A stretch of DNA of 64,000 nt from Arcticibacter sp041902385 (GTDB lineage Bacteria; Bacteroidota; Bacteroidia; Sphingobacteriales; Sphingobacteriaceae), in assembly GCF_041902385.1 (NCBI RefSeq), contig NZ_CP169244.1, forward strand, positions 3,472,001 through 3,536,000. Reading direction: 5' to 3'. Shown piece by piece: positions 33,738 through 43,555 of the stretch (the stretch's first letter is position 1; each line of letters starts with the position of its first letter). The notes under the pieces were generated by a model that was not told where the DNA came from, made no database searches, and saw nothing but the letters and a program-made list of their open reading frames with translations. Made by a program: the position numbers and the translations under genes.

Positions 33738-36700
33738 TTAGAATGATGCGTTTACCCCAAATAGAAAAGTACGCGGGCTGGGATAAGAGCCTTCGTCAAT
33801 GCCAAAGGTATCAGACCGGTACACGCCGTTCGTATTGCCGGTGCTCGATTGTGCAATCTCGGGGTCGAGGCCTGAGTATTTCGTAATGGTGAAGAGGTTG
33901 GCACCGGAAACGTAGATTCTTAGTTTCTTGATTTTTAGTTTATTCAGCACGCTTTGCTGCAGCGTATATCCAATCTGCACGTTGCGGAGACGCAGGTAAG
34001 AGCCGTTTTCTACGAAGTAAGAGTTCGGCACGCTCTGAGTGCTAAACGATGCCGCACTTTCAATGACAGGGGCTTTGGCATTAGGATTTTCGGGCGTCCA
34101 TGAATTGTACAGGAGCGTTCTGCTCTTTGCGCCGGTAAAGCCGCCATAGAAATCAGTCCACCACCTCACGTTGTTCCAGATGTCGTTACCCTGGCTGCCA
34201 TAAAAGAAGGCGCTGAAGTCAAAATTCTTAAAATCTAAGCCAAGATTGAGACCATAGGTAAAGTCGGGGTTAGGATCTCCGATGAAGGTCCGGTCTTCCG
34301 CGGTGATCCTTCCGTCTTTGTTGATATCCGCGTAGCGGAACCTGCCCACCTTTACATCGTTCTGGTATACTCCGCCCTGAGCACCGGCGTTCGCCTGATC
34401 TATTTCAGCCTGTGAGTCCCAGAAGCCGTCTACTTTGTAGCCAAAGAAAGATCCGAGCGATTGTCCCACGGCGTTGCGCACAAAATAGTTGCCGTTGAAA
34501 CGCCGGCTGAGAGGAACATCATAATACGGGGTGTTCCCCGACACACTCTTGATCTCATTGTGGTAGGAGGTAAAGGTAGCGGTGGCGCTCAGCTTTATGT
34601 CCTTGGATAAGCGAAAGTTGCCTGTGGCCGAAAGGTCGAGTCCGTCATTGAACATTGACGCGATATTCTGATAAGGAGCAGTGGCCTGGCCCTGCGTACC
34701 CGGCAATTCCGGATTGAAGAGCATGTCATTGATATCTTTCCGGTAGTAATCGCCGGAAAATTCAATTTTGCCATGGAACAGGGAGGCATCTATCCCAATA
34801 TTGGAGTTTTTGTCGCTTTCCCATTTCGCGTCGGGGTTCCCGATCCTGTTTTTGAAATAGCCGGGAATAATGGTATTGCCTCCCGTTGTAGGGTAGTAGG
34901 AGTTATTCTGGCTGGTGCCGAACGTGGTATAGGCATTATTGGCGGGGAGATTAAACTGGTTCCCCATAACGCCCCAGCCCCCTCTGATCTTTAAGTCTGA
35001 CAGCCAGTCTATTCCCTTCATAAAGGGCTCTTGTGATATGCGCCAGGCAGCGCTGAAAGCAGGAAACCATCCATAGCGGTGCTTCTCGCCAAACTTGGAA
35101 GAACCATCCCTTCTAATGGTAGCGCCGATGAGGTATTTGTCAGCAAAGTTGTAATCAACGCGCCCAATAAGAGAGAACAAGGTTTCATCAAAACGGTTAC
35201 TGGAGTTGTTGATCCCGCTTGAACCTACATCGAGGTTGGTATAGTCGGGATCAAAGATGTAATAGCCGTTCCTGGATGCCCATAGGTTTCGCCCTGAATT
35301 ACGGTAAGATTCAGTGCCCACCAGTGCGCGCAGGTGATGCTTGTCGAAGTCCTGACTGTAATTCACGGTGTTGGTCCAGGTATAGTTGTACAGGTTGTTT
35401 GCATCGTCGCGATAGGTATTTTGGGTATTGTTCTCGGCATTTTCGTATTCAGGAAAGGTGAAGGATCTTCTGTTAAAGTTCCATGACTCCCCTCCAAAGC
35501 TTGTTCTGGCAGTAAAATGCCTGAACAGGTCTACTTCTGCAAAGATGTTTCCGAACAGCCGGTTTGCCCTGCCCGAATTGTTGCGGGTACGTTCCTGAAT
35601 GGCGACAGGATTTCGTGCATTGCCCAGATCTGGCGCACGTGTTCCGGCAAAGTTCCCTGCAATATCGTACACGGGAATGATAGGCTGCTCTCTGAAGGCC
35701 ATTCCCACAGCGCTGCCTTCATCCAGTACGTTTGCCCTCGGATTTTCTGTGATGGAATATTCAAGGTTCTCGCCAATCCGGATGTTCTTGCTTACGTTAA
35801 ACTGGCTGTTCGAGCGGATTGAATAGCGTGTATTAAAAGTTCGTATAAGGGTGCCTTTCTGATTGAAATAGTTGAAAGAGAACAGGTAATTTCCTTGTTC
35901 ACCGCCTCCGCTTACCGTAAGGTTGTGGCTCTGTATAGGCGCATCTTTGAAGATCTCGTGAAACCAGTCTGTACCCTGTTTATTAGCCTTTGTGATCTGA
36001 TACCAGTTAGAGGGAATAACGCCGGTATTATACTCCGGGTTTGCTTTGTATCTGGAAGGATCTACAGCCGGATCTCCTTCTTTAAGGCCGCCTGCCGAGC
36101 CACCAAGGATATAATCAGGCAAAGTGAAGGTACCTGTTCCATATTGCTTGTTCTCAATTTTCAGTCCGCTGTTTGCCAGTGCCCTCTGGGTCAGTTGCAT
36201 CATCTCAGTCGGGTTCAGCAGGTCAAAGACGTTTCCGCCCTGCACATACTGCCTGCCCACGTAGGCATCATAGGAAACCTTGACTTTCCCCGATCCTCGC
36301 TTGGTCGTGATCACAATAACGCCGTTAGACGCACGTGAACCATATACAGAGGCAGAGCCCGCATCTTTCAGCACCTGAAGGGATGAAATGTCATTGGGAT
36401 TGATGTCGGTAATGTTCTGTGTGGGGACGCCGTCCACCACATATAAGGGCGTGTTATTTCCGAAGGTGTTAATACCCCGGATGTTGATCTGAGGCTGCTC
36501 TCCGGGCTGCCCCGACCCTGTTACCGTGACACCTGCCGCCTGTCCTTGCAGCTGGTTTTCAACGTTAGCCGTAGGCTGCCGGTTCAGGTTTTCCACATCC
36601 ACTACCGCTACAGCACCTGTCAGATCCTTCTTTCGCTGGGTGGCGTAGCCCGTTACAACTACTTCCCCGAGAGAGCGGCTTTCAGCTGCCATCGTTACAT

Positions 36701-36989
36701 TGACGGTGGTCCGGTTCTGTATCTGCACGCGCTGCCCAACATAACCAATGTACGAAAATATGAGCGTGCCGGCGGGCGGGGCAGAAATGCTGAATTCTCC
36801 GCTGGGGCCTGTCAGAGTGCCTTTGGTAGTTCCGGCGACTTTAACGCTCACGCCTATTAATGGCCCCTGAGCATCCGTCACTTTGCCCCTAACGGTGATG
36901 TCCTGTCCCCTCGCTACCATGCTTAGGAATAAATAGAGAAAAAAGAATAATGCGGTCCTCTTCCTCTCGGTCGACAAGTAATAGTTCAT
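33738..36989 (-). CDS. SusC/RagA-family TonB-linked outer-membrane transporter
   Basis: A 1083-residue TonB-dependent channel. After the signal peptide come a carboxypeptidase-regulatory-like domain (ITVRGKVTDAQGPLIGVSVKVAGT, about 30-110), then a plug domain with SLGEVVVTGYATQRKKDLTG and NIRGINTFGNNTPLYVVDGVP, and the large barrel ending SPRTFLFGVNASF. It imports large nutrients with SusD. It is the upstream gene of the pair. The anti-sigma/sigma pair or hybrid sensor often next to such loci is absent. The divergent promoter region is shared with jetA. Confidence 0.97.
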   Translation of the reverse strand: MNYYLSTERKRTALFFFLYLFLSMVARGQDITVRGKVTDAQGPLIGVSVKVAGTTKGTLTGPSGEFSISAPPAGTLIFSYIGYVGQRVQIQNRTTVNVTMAAESRSLGEVVVTGYATQRKKDLTGAVAVVDVENLNRQPTANVENQLQGQAAGVTVTGSGQPGEQPQINIRGINTFGNNTPLYVVDGVPTQNITDINPNDISSLQVLKDAGSASVYGSRASNGVIVITTKRGSGKVKVSYDAYVGRQYVQGGNVFDLLNPTEMMQLTQRALANSGLKIENKQYGTGTFTLPDYILGGSAGGLKEGDPAVDPSRYKANPEYNTGVIPSNWYQITKANKQGTDWFHEIFKDAPIQSHNLTVSGGGEQGNYLFSFNYFNQKGTLIRTFNTRYSIRSNSQFNVSKNIRIGENLEYSITENPRANVLDEGSAVGMAFREQPIIPVYDIAGNFAGTRAPDLGNARNPVAIQERTRNNSGRANRLFGNIFAEVDLFRHFTARTSFGGESWNFNRRSFTFPEYENAENNTQNTYRDDANNLYNYTWTNTVNYSQDFDKHHLRALVGTESYRNSGRNLWASRNGYYIFDPDYTNLDVGSSGINNSSNRFDETLFSLIGRVDYNFADKYLIGATIRRDGSSKFGEKHRYGWFPAFSAAWRISQEPFMKGIDWLSDLKIRGGWGVMGNQFNLPANNAYTTFGTSQNNSYYPTTGGNTIIPGYFKNRIGNPDAKWESDKNSNIGIDASLFHGKIEFSGDYYRKDINDMLFNPELPGTQGQATAPYQNIASMFNDGLDLSATGNFRLSKDIKLSATATFTSYHNEIKSVSGNTPYYDVPLSRRFNGNYFVRNAVGQSLGSFFGYKVDGFWDSQAEIDQANAGAQGGVYQNDVKVGRFRYADINKDGRITAEDRTFIGDPNPDFTYGLNLGLDFKNFDFSAFFYGSQGNDIWNNVRWWTDFYGGFTGAKSRTLLYNSWTPENPNAKAPVIESAASFSTQSVPNSYFVENGSYLRLRNVQIGYTLQQSVLNKLKIKKLRIYVSGANLFTITKYSGLDPEIAQSSTGNTNGVYRSDTFGIDEGSYPSPRTFLFGVNASF

Positions 36990-37091
36990 AAATGGTTAAA
37001 TTTTAGATGTATAAAAAATTGGTTAATTACCACGACATGGGATCGTAGTCTTATAAAAGTAATATTCTTATTACGTATTTACAAATCTTTC

Positions 37092-37106
37092 ATGCCTGCC
37101 AGGCAT
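37092..37106. promoter_or_regulatory. Perfect dyad between susC and jetA
   Basis: ATGCCTG and CAGGCAT flank a single C, giving 7-bp symmetric arms in the 277-base divergent region. It lies about 105 bases upstream of the susC start and 160 from jetA, and could be an operator for either. Confidence 0.4.
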
Positions 37107-37266
37107 ATTTTTTTGCAATGTTGAAATCTTTTTTACAGTACACGTTAAATAAATCCGCAATTTTAAAGCTATTTCTTTTCGCAATTAATTGCTGTCCGCG
37201 CCGGGTCAGCTCATCAGGCACTGATCGGCGGGAGCAGAAGAGGAAACAAGATGAGTTTAGTTTAGT

Positions 37267-38730
37267 ATGAACAAAGAAGATATAGAATTTATCCTAAAAT
37301 CTTCGATTTCAGTGCAAATTATCCGCCTAAAGAATTCGAGGTGGGTATTGCCATTCCTTTTTTCTGTGTTTAAGGAAGAAAATCGCTTCATCATTGATGA
37401 AGGACAGCTCATTCAGCTTCTTACCGACAGGTTAAGCAGTCAGGAGAATAGCCTGGAGGATCTTGATGAGGTTCACATTCAGTTTGGTGAAGATGAGTTA
37501 AGCAGAAGCCGTAAACATATCCAGAACTGGGTAGAAAAGCGGATTCTGCAGGATATTCCCGATCCTGAAGGAAATACACGCTATCAGCTGAGTTCCTATA
37601 CCGAGAAAGTTCTTCAGTGGCTCCAGTCACTGCAGGTCCGTAAGCATGTTGGAACAGAGAGCCGCTTCAAGCTGCTCGTAAACTCCCTTCGTGAGATAGT
37701 TGAAAATACCGAAGATGATAAAGCCAGGCGTCTTCAGATGCTTAAAGAACGACGGGCCGAACTCGATAAAGAGATTAAAGCGATCGAGTTAGGTATACGG
37801 CCTGAGTTCTATACGAACTCGCAGGTGCAGGAGCGGCTTGACCTCTTCAACCGGCTCTGCTACGAATTGATAGGCGACTTCCGCGAAGTGGAAGATAATT
37901 TCAAGCAGATTCACAGGTCGATCGTAGAGCAGCATACGCGTGCAGAGCAGAATAAGGGTGAAATCCTCGGTTTTGCGTTTGAAGCATATGATGCCTTGAG
38001 AAAGAGTAATCAGGGCAAGAGCTTTTACGCCTTCTGGGACTTTCTGATCTCGAGAAGCGGACAGCAGGAATGGCAGGAAAATACCGATCAGCTGGTCAGG
38101 ATGATCACCGAGCGGAATATCGATGCCGATGTCCACTTTATTGAAAATGTGAAGTCAGTGCTTTTCCGGCAAGGCCGGGCGGTGTATGAGGCCAATGATC
38201 GAATGGCCGAGAAGCTCAGTCGTATTATCACCGAGAAAGAGATCTCGCGGCATAAGCGCCTGCGCACCCGCATCGGCGCTATTAAAGAAATGGTGCTCAA
38301 TCTGATCGACCGCGGACAAATAGATGCAGGCATGGAGCTTGATGGCGGACTCGACATCCGCATGCCTATTGATAAGATGCTCACCTATTCGGAGAAAAGG
38401 CAGTCGCAGGTAGTCAGGCAGCCGTCAGCGGCTATTGAAAGGGTAGAGGATTTCGACAGGTTTCGCAACCTGTTAAATACGAGCAAGGTTGATAAAAAGC
38501 TTCTCTGGAGCCGTGTGGAGTCTATGCTCGCCGGGAAAGATAGCGTAACGCTGCGTGAAATTTTGGAGCAGCATCCGCCTGAGCAGGGCCTCGCAGAGGT
38601 GGTCTCATACTTTGATTTTCTTAGAACCAATCCCGGAAAGGTGCTGACCATGGACCTCACAGAAGATATTCCCCTGAACCTTGAAAAGACTAAATACATA
38701 GAAATACCTTACTTAATATTTTCACGATGA
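37267..38730 (+). CDS. jetA: Wadjet/MksF-like kleisin subunit JetA (DUF3375)
   Basis: A 487-residue DUF3375 protein, the kleisin-type subunit of Wadjet/MksBEF SMC complexes. The N-terminal winged-helix region (residues 10-120, e.g. RWVLPFLFSVFKEENRFIIDEGQLIQLL and IQNWVEKRILQD) is followed by helical parts (VENTEDDKARRLQMLKERRAELDKEIKAIE, EVEDNFKQIHRSI) and a C-terminal region linking to the ATPase. It overlaps jetB by 4 bases (ATGA at 38727-38730), so translation is coupled. Wadjet complexes sense and cleave circular plasmids by loop extrusion; MksBEF homologues take part in chromosome segregation. Which role applies here depends on the missing JetD (see findings). Confidence 0.92.
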   Translation: MNKEDIEFILKSSISVQIIRLKNSRWVLPFLFSVFKEENRFIIDEGQLIQLLTDRLSSQENSLEDLDEVHIQFGEDELSRSRKHIQNWVEKRILQDIPDPEGNTRYQLSSYTEKVLQWLQSLQVRKHVGTESRFKLLVNSLREIVENTEDDKARRLQMLKERRAELDKEIKAIELGIRPEFYTNSQVQERLDLFNRLCYELIGDFREVEDNFKQIHRSIVEQHTRAEQNKGEILGFAFEAYDALRKSNQGKSFYAFWDFLISRSGQQEWQENTDQLVRMITERNIDADVHFIENVKSVLFRQGRAVYEANDRMAEKLSRIITEKEISRHKRLRTRIGAIKEMVLNLIDRGQIDAGMELDGGLDIRMPIDKMLTYSEKRQSQVVRQPSAAIERVEDFDRFRNLLNTSKVDKKLLWSRVESMLAGKDSVTLREILEQHPPEQGLAEVVSYFDFLRTNPGKVLTMDLTEDIPLNLEKTKYIEIPYLIFSR

Positions 38731-39320
38731 TCAGAGCAAATGCAGGTATTTTACCCTACACATCTGTGTTTATTAAACTCCTGAAAGGGCCTGTAGAATA
38801 TTTCGATAAAAGTACATGGGAAAAGCTGCTCCTGCATAAGTATGAGCTAACCGAATTCCTGGCTTCCCTCGGCCTGAGCCTGGTGCTGGATGAACAGGAT
38901 GGCTACGCTGTGGTACGCCAGATGCTCAGCGATGATGAGTCGGTTGAGATCAGCTGGGTGACCCGCCGGGCCTACTCTTACGAGGAGAGTATTCTTCTGG
39001 TCTTACTTCGGGAGATGATGGCCGAGTTTGAGATAAGCGAATCGGGATCACGGGAGCTGATCAGGAGGAGACGGGAGATTAAAGAGTACGCAGAGCTGTT
39101 TTTCAGGGAAAAGGCGAGCCGCGTAAAGTTCCTTAAGGAGCTGGACAGGCTCATTGACCGCGCGGAAGAAAATGGCTTCCTAAGCCGGGTTGAAGACAGC
39201 GAAGTGGAAGATGAGCAAAAGTTTCGTGTCAGGAAGCTGATAAAGGCAAAGGTAGATGAAGATGCGCTGTCGCGTTTTCATGAACAGCTCAGATCCTTCA
39301 TCGAAGAGCATGAATCGTAG
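38727..39320 (+). CDS. jetB: Wadjet/MksE-like subunit JetB (DUF4194)
   Basis: A 197-residue protein starting MIRANAGILPYTSVFIKLLKGPVEYFD, with two winged-helix-like segments (WEKLLLHKYELTEFLASLGLSL; ESILLVLLREMMAEFE), and a helical middle (IRRRREIKEYAELFF). This is the DUF4194 KITE-type subunit that binds the kleisin in MukE/MksE-like complexes. Its start overlaps jetA by 4 bases and jetC begins 28 bases downstream. It is expected to work only in the complex. No DNA-cutting motif is present. Confidence 0.92.
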   Translation: MIRANAGILPYTSVFIKLLKGPVEYFDKSTWEKLLLHKYELTEFLASLGLSLVLDEQDGYAVVRQMLSDDESVEISWVTRRAYSYEESILLVLLREMMAEFEISESGSRELIRRRREIKEYAELFFREKASRVKFLKELDRLIDRAEENGFLSRVEDSEVEDEQKFRVRKLIKAKVDEDALSRFHEQLRSFIEEHES

Positions 39321-39347
39321 CAGCAATTATTAGGCAGGAATAGTACT

Positions 39348-42300
39348 ATGCAACTGAATGTTTTTAATACCAGCACTGAGAAAAATGGTTTCAGGCTGCA
39401 ATATATGGAAGTGTTTAACTGGGGAACCTTTGACGCGAAGATCCATTCGATCAAGCCTCAGGGGGAGACCAGTCTCTTGACCGGCTCTAACGGCAGCGGT
39501 AAAACCACCTTTATTGATGCCTTGCTGACCCTGCTGGTGCCCGAAAAGAAATACCGGTTCTATAACCAGAGCTCCGGAGCAGAAAGAAAGGGCGACCGTA
39601 CAGAAGACTCGTATGTCCTCGGAGGCTATGGAACCATCAACACCGAGGGAGGCGCAACCCGCACTTTATACCTTCGCGACAATAAAGACACTGCTTACAG
39701 TATTATCCTGGCAGGTTTTGCAAACGAAGAGGAACAGGCGCTCAGCTTTTTTCAGGTTCGGTACTTTGCAGGAAGCGAAATGCGAAGGTACTACGGTATT
39801 GCTTTCCGGGAACTGCATATTGAGCAGGACTTTAACCCCTTCGACTTTCAGGGAAACTGGAAGCGTAGGCTCGATCTTGAGAATAACTCGGGGAGCCGCA
39901 AAAATATCGAGTGGTTTGATTCTGCTACCAAATACGCGCAGCGCCTGGTTTCAGTCCTCGGCTTGCAAAGCTTGCAGGCCCTTCATCTGTTTAATCAAAC
40001 TGTAGGAATTAAAGTGCTTGGCAACCTGGATGAGTTCATCCGGACCCACATGCTTGAGCCCCGCAATATGGAGGAGGTTTTTCAGGATCTGAAGTCGCAC
40101 TTGTCTCTTTTGCTCGATGCTCAAAAGAATATCGAGAAGTCTGAGGATCAGCTTCAGCTTCTGGCACCAATCAGAGCACACTACGAAAAGTACGCTTTAC
40201 TGAAAGAAGAACTGCAGGTGATTGAGCAGGAACTCGACACCGGCACAAGCTGGAAAAAATATACAGAGTTCCGCCTGCTCGAAGAGGCGATCGTAAAAGC
40301 GGAGCAGGGAATATCAGAGATCCGGTCGGAGATCGCCGAGCTGGAAGAGAGCATGTCGGTGCTTGAAGAGAAGGAACATGCGCTGAGGTTGCAGATCGAG
40401 GGCAGCAGCGTGGGGCAAAGGCTGATGGGACTGGAGAAGGAGATCAACGGGCTGCGCCGCGAAAAGGAAAAGCGTGAAAAGAATATCGGGGAGTTCAGAA
40501 AGTGGTGCACCGTACTGAATATTATTGATGATTTCCCTGCCGACGATCAGGCCTACCGCAGGATCCTGAAGGAAGCCGAGAAGGTGTACAGGAACCTGGA
40601 GGAGGACAAGCGGCGAAACGAGGATGCTCTGTTTACAGCCCGGAAGAGTTACGACGAGAGCAGGCAGCGCGAAGCGCAGCTAAAGGACGATATTGGATTG
40701 TTGCATCACTCCAGGAGCAATATCGACACAAGGCTCATTGAGTTAAGGGCAGAGATCTGCCGCCAGTTAAGGATACATCCTGAAGATATCATGTTTGCCG
40801 GAGAGCTGATGCAGGTGAAACAGGAGGAGCTTCAGTGGAAGCCTGCCCTTGAGAAACTGCTGCACTCATTTGCGTTGCGGCTTCTCGTGCCCGAGCAGCA
40901 CTACAAGCGGGTCACCGACTACGTGAACCGGAATAACCTTCGGGCCAAGCTTACCTACTATCGGGTAAAAGATCCGGCGTTTACCATGCTTGCCGATACG
41001 GGCACTGTATTCGAAAAAATAGAGTTTAAACCCGATCATCCTCTTTCTTTCTGGGTTGAACAGCACCTGATCCGCAACTTTGATTATTGCTGCGTAGAAA
41101 CAGCGGAGGAGTTGAGGCAATTTGAAAAGGCAATCACGCCTAATGGCTTGATTAAGAATGGCGACAGGCATGAAAAGGACGACAGGCCCGACAGTAATAA
41201 TGCCTCGCGTTATGTGTTAGGGTGGAATAACGAAGAGAAGGTAAAGGCCTTGCTGGAAGAGCGGAGCGCCATTACTCTCCAGATGAATGCCGACCAGGAG
41301 AGCATCAGCCGTTGTAAGGAGAAGTCGAAACGACTGGAAGGTGAGGCCTATGTATGTAAACGCTTACTTGAGTATCCGGGTTTTACAGATCTCAACGTCA
41401 GTAAGACAATTCAGGCTATCAGCAAAGCCGAGGTGCAGATAGAAGCCCTCAAGAAAGATAATAACACGCTTCAGTTGCTCAAGGACGAGCTGACTGATTT
41501 GACCCTGCAGAGGAAAAAGATGATTGCCGGTCGAGACGTGCTGCTGGGCAGACACAGTGTTGAAGAACGCGACCTGAATGGTTTCCGAACCAGAAAGAGG
41601 AATATCGAAGCGTTTATAAGCATCCTCAGGGAGGAAGATATGGAGGTGATCAGAGAGTTTGAAACGAGGAGCGGGTTTGATGTAGCGTCGTTGAATGAAG
41701 CGAATCTGGAGGAAGTATACGAGAGATGGCGACTCAAGATTGGAATGGCAAAAGACGAGAAGGACAGGGCCGCAAGCAGGGAAAAGAGCGAGCTTACTTT
41801 CGCAATTATCAAGATGAAACGTCCCTCGGCCTCCCTTATACAAAAGTACCCCGACTGGAATGCCGATCTCCAGCAGTTCTCAGACAGCAGCGAGCATGCC
41901 GGTGAATTTCTGGAGTGGGAAGACAAGCTCCGAAACGAGAACTTGCCTCGCTTCAAGAAAGAATTTGAGAACTACATTAACGACACTATCACCTACAAAA
42001 TCGGCGGGCTTAATGAAGAACTTGAAAAATGGGAGAGGGATATCAGCACAACCATCAGCAAGCTGAATCATTCTCTCAGTGCTATTAACTTTAATCGCCT
42101 GCCTGAGACCTATATCCAGTTATCAAAACGGCCGGTACCTGCAGGAACAGAGATCAGGGAGTTCAGGGGCATGCTGCTTGATGCCCTTCCTCAGGCCGTG
42201 AACTGGCAGCAAAGCCCCTACGAGGATAAGGCGCTGCATTTTCGCCAGAAGGTGCACCCGCTGATCAAGCTCCTGGATGAAAATCCGGCTTACCGCGAGC

Positions 42301-42752
42301 GGGTTACCGATGCCAGGAACTGGTTCGAATTCTGGGCAGAAGAGAAGTTCAGGGAAACCGGTGAGGTTAAAAAGGTTTACCGCCAGATGGGGCAGCTGTC
42401 AGGAGGGGAAAAGGCACAGCTTACCTATACAATTCTTTGTAGTGCCATTGCCTATCAGTTTGGCATCACGAGAGACAGTAAAAGCAGTAAAAGCCTCCGC
42501 TTTATTGCCGTTGACGAGAGCTTCAGTAATCAGGATGAAGAGAAGGCAACCTACCTGATGGAACTGTGCAAACAGTTAAATCTTCAGCTCCTGGTAGTGA
42601 CCCCAAGCGATAAGATCCAGATTGTGCAGGACTTTATCGCTCACGTACACCTGGTTCAGCGTGTAGAAAATCGCCATAGCGTTCTTTATAATATGACCAT
42701 AAAGGAATTGCAGGAGAAAATGGAAGAACTGGTAACATCAATTAACCCGTAA
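39348..42752 (+). CDS. jetC: Wadjet/MksB-like SMC ATPase JetC
   Basis: A 1134-residue SMC-type ATPase. Walker A is GSNGSGKT at residues 46-53, long coiled coils span roughly 230-420 and 640-900 around a hinge-like region, the signature LSGGEK starts at about 1017, and Walker B is LRFIAVDES with Asp-Glu near 1056-1057. The last region VVTPSDKIQIVQDFIAHVHLV is the D-loop/H-loop part. The signature and Walker B are near the end and Walker A near the start, as in SbcC/MukB-like proteins. It follows jetB by 27 bases. The expected fourth gene jetD does not follow. Confidence 0.94.
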   Translation: MQLNVFNTSTEKNGFRLQYMEVFNWGTFDAKIHSIKPQGETSLLTGSNGSGKTTFIDALLTLLVPEKKYRFYNQSSGAERKGDRTEDSYVLGGYGTINTEGGATRTLYLRDNKDTAYSIILAGFANEEEQALSFFQVRYFAGSEMRRYYGIAFRELHIEQDFNPFDFQGNWKRRLDLENNSGSRKNIEWFDSATKYAQRLVSVLGLQSLQALHLFNQTVGIKVLGNLDEFIRTHMLEPRNMEEVFQDLKSHLSLLLDAQKNIEKSEDQLQLLAPIRAHYEKYALLKEELQVIEQELDTGTSWKKYTEFRLLEEAIVKAEQGISEIRSEIAELEESMSVLEEKEHALRLQIEGSSVGQRLMGLEKEINGLRREKEKREKNIGEFRKWCTVLNIIDDFPADDQAYRRILKEAEKVYRNLEEDKRRNEDALFTARKSYDESRQREAQLKDDIGLLHHSRSNIDTRLIELRAEICRQLRIHPEDIMFAGELMQVKQEELQWKPALEKLLHSFALRLLVPEQHYKRVTDYVNRNNLRAKLTYYRVKDPAFTMLADTGTVFEKIEFKPDHPLSFWVEQHLIRNFDYCCVETAEELRQFEKAITPNGLIKNGDRHEKDDRPDSNNASRYVLGWNNEEKVKALLEERSAITLQMNADQESISRCKEKSKRLEGEAYVCKRLLEYPGFTDLNVSKTIQAISKAEVQIEALKKDNNTLQLLKDELTDLTLQRKKMIAGRDVLLGRHSVEERDLNGFRTRKRNIEAFISILREEDMEVIREFETRSGFDVASLNEANLEEVYERWRLKIGMAKDEKDRAASREKSELTFAIIKMKRPSASLIQKYPDWNADLQQFSDSSEHAGEFLEWEDKLRNENLPRFKKEFENYINDTITYKIGGLNEELEKWERDISTTISKLNHSLSAINFNRLPETYIQLSKRPVPAGTEIREFRGMLLDALPQAVNWQQSPYEDKALHFRQKVHPLIKLLDENPAYRERVTDARNWFEFWAEEKFRETGEVKKVYRQMGQLSGGEKAQLTYTILCSAIAYQFGITRDSKSSKSLRFIAVDESFSNQDEEKATYLMELCKQLNLQLLVVTPSDKIQIVQDFIAHVHLVQRVENRHSVLYNMTIKELQEKMEELVTSINP

Positions 42753-42775
42753 AAAAACGATATCGCAAATTATCT

Positions 42776-43555
42776 ATGAAAATTGCACTAGCATCACCTC
42801 CAATTCCAAAATCTATCGCTGACGGACTTCACTCCCTCGAAAATCTAGTCAAAGCAGCAGCGGCGAACGCGAAAATCATTTGTTTTCCTGAGTCGTATTT
42901 GCCCGGATATCCGGGAATGGGATACGATAAAGAGGACCGCTCGCCGCAAAGCCTGCAGTCAGCCCTTGACAAAGTATGTGAAATTGCAGCGCAGAATGCT
43001 ATTGCCATTATCGTTCCGATGGACTGGCACCATGCCGATGGTCTTCTCAATCTGGCTTATGTTGTGTCAGAAAGAGGGGAGGTGCTCGGATTTCAGACCA
43101 AGAATCAGTTAGACCCCTCCGAGGACACCATCTGGATCCCGGGTAACGAGCGGCGGGTCTTTGAAGTCGATGGCCTGAAGTTCGGGATAACGATCTGTCA
43201 CGAAGGATTTCGCTATCCTGAAAGTGTCAGGTGGGCGGCAAGGCAAGGCGCACATATTGTATTTCATCCTCATTTTGCAGGAAGTGATACCGAAGGGAAA
43301 ACGCTTATGGAGTGGGGCAATAAGGATAATCCCTACTACGAGAAAGCAATGATGATGAGGGCTCTGGAGAATACGATCTACTTTGCCAGCTGCAATTATG
43401 CTTCCCGCTATCCTGAGTCTGCCAGTGCAGTGATTAGTCCTGAAGGGACCTGCATCGTGCATGCAGCATACGGGCAAGCCGGCATTATCGTTGCCGATAT
43501 TGATCCTTCTCTGGCTACCGGTTTACTTGCCAAAAGATTGAGGGGCCAAAGCTGA
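42776..43555 (+). CDS. Carbon-nitrogen hydrolase (nitrilase superfamily), linked to jetABC
   Basis: A 259-residue enzyme of the nitrilase fold. The catalytic Glu is in FPESYLPGYPG near residue 39, Lys in QTKNQLDPSE near 109, and Cys in ITICHEGFRYPE near 140, so the Glu-Lys-Cys triad is complete. Such enzymes hydrolyse amides or nitriles; the substrate is not predictable here. It begins 23 bases after jetC in the same direction with no terminator between, so cotranscription is likely. Whether it belongs to the condensin-like system or is merely downstream is unknown. After its stop comes a 350-base non-coding stretch and an IS element. Confidence 0.85.
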   Translation: MKIALASPPIPKSIADGLHSLENLVKAAAANAKIICFPESYLPGYPGMGYDKEDRSPQSLQSALDKVCEIAAQNAIAIIVPMDWHHADGLLNLAYVVSERGEVLGFQTKNQLDPSEDTIWIPGNERRVFEVDGLKFGITICHEGFRYPESVRWAARQGAHIVFHPHFAGSDTEGKTLMEWGNKDNPYYEKAMMMRALENTIYFASCNYASRYPESASAVISPEGTCIVHAAYGQAGIIVADIDPSLATGLLAKRLRGQS

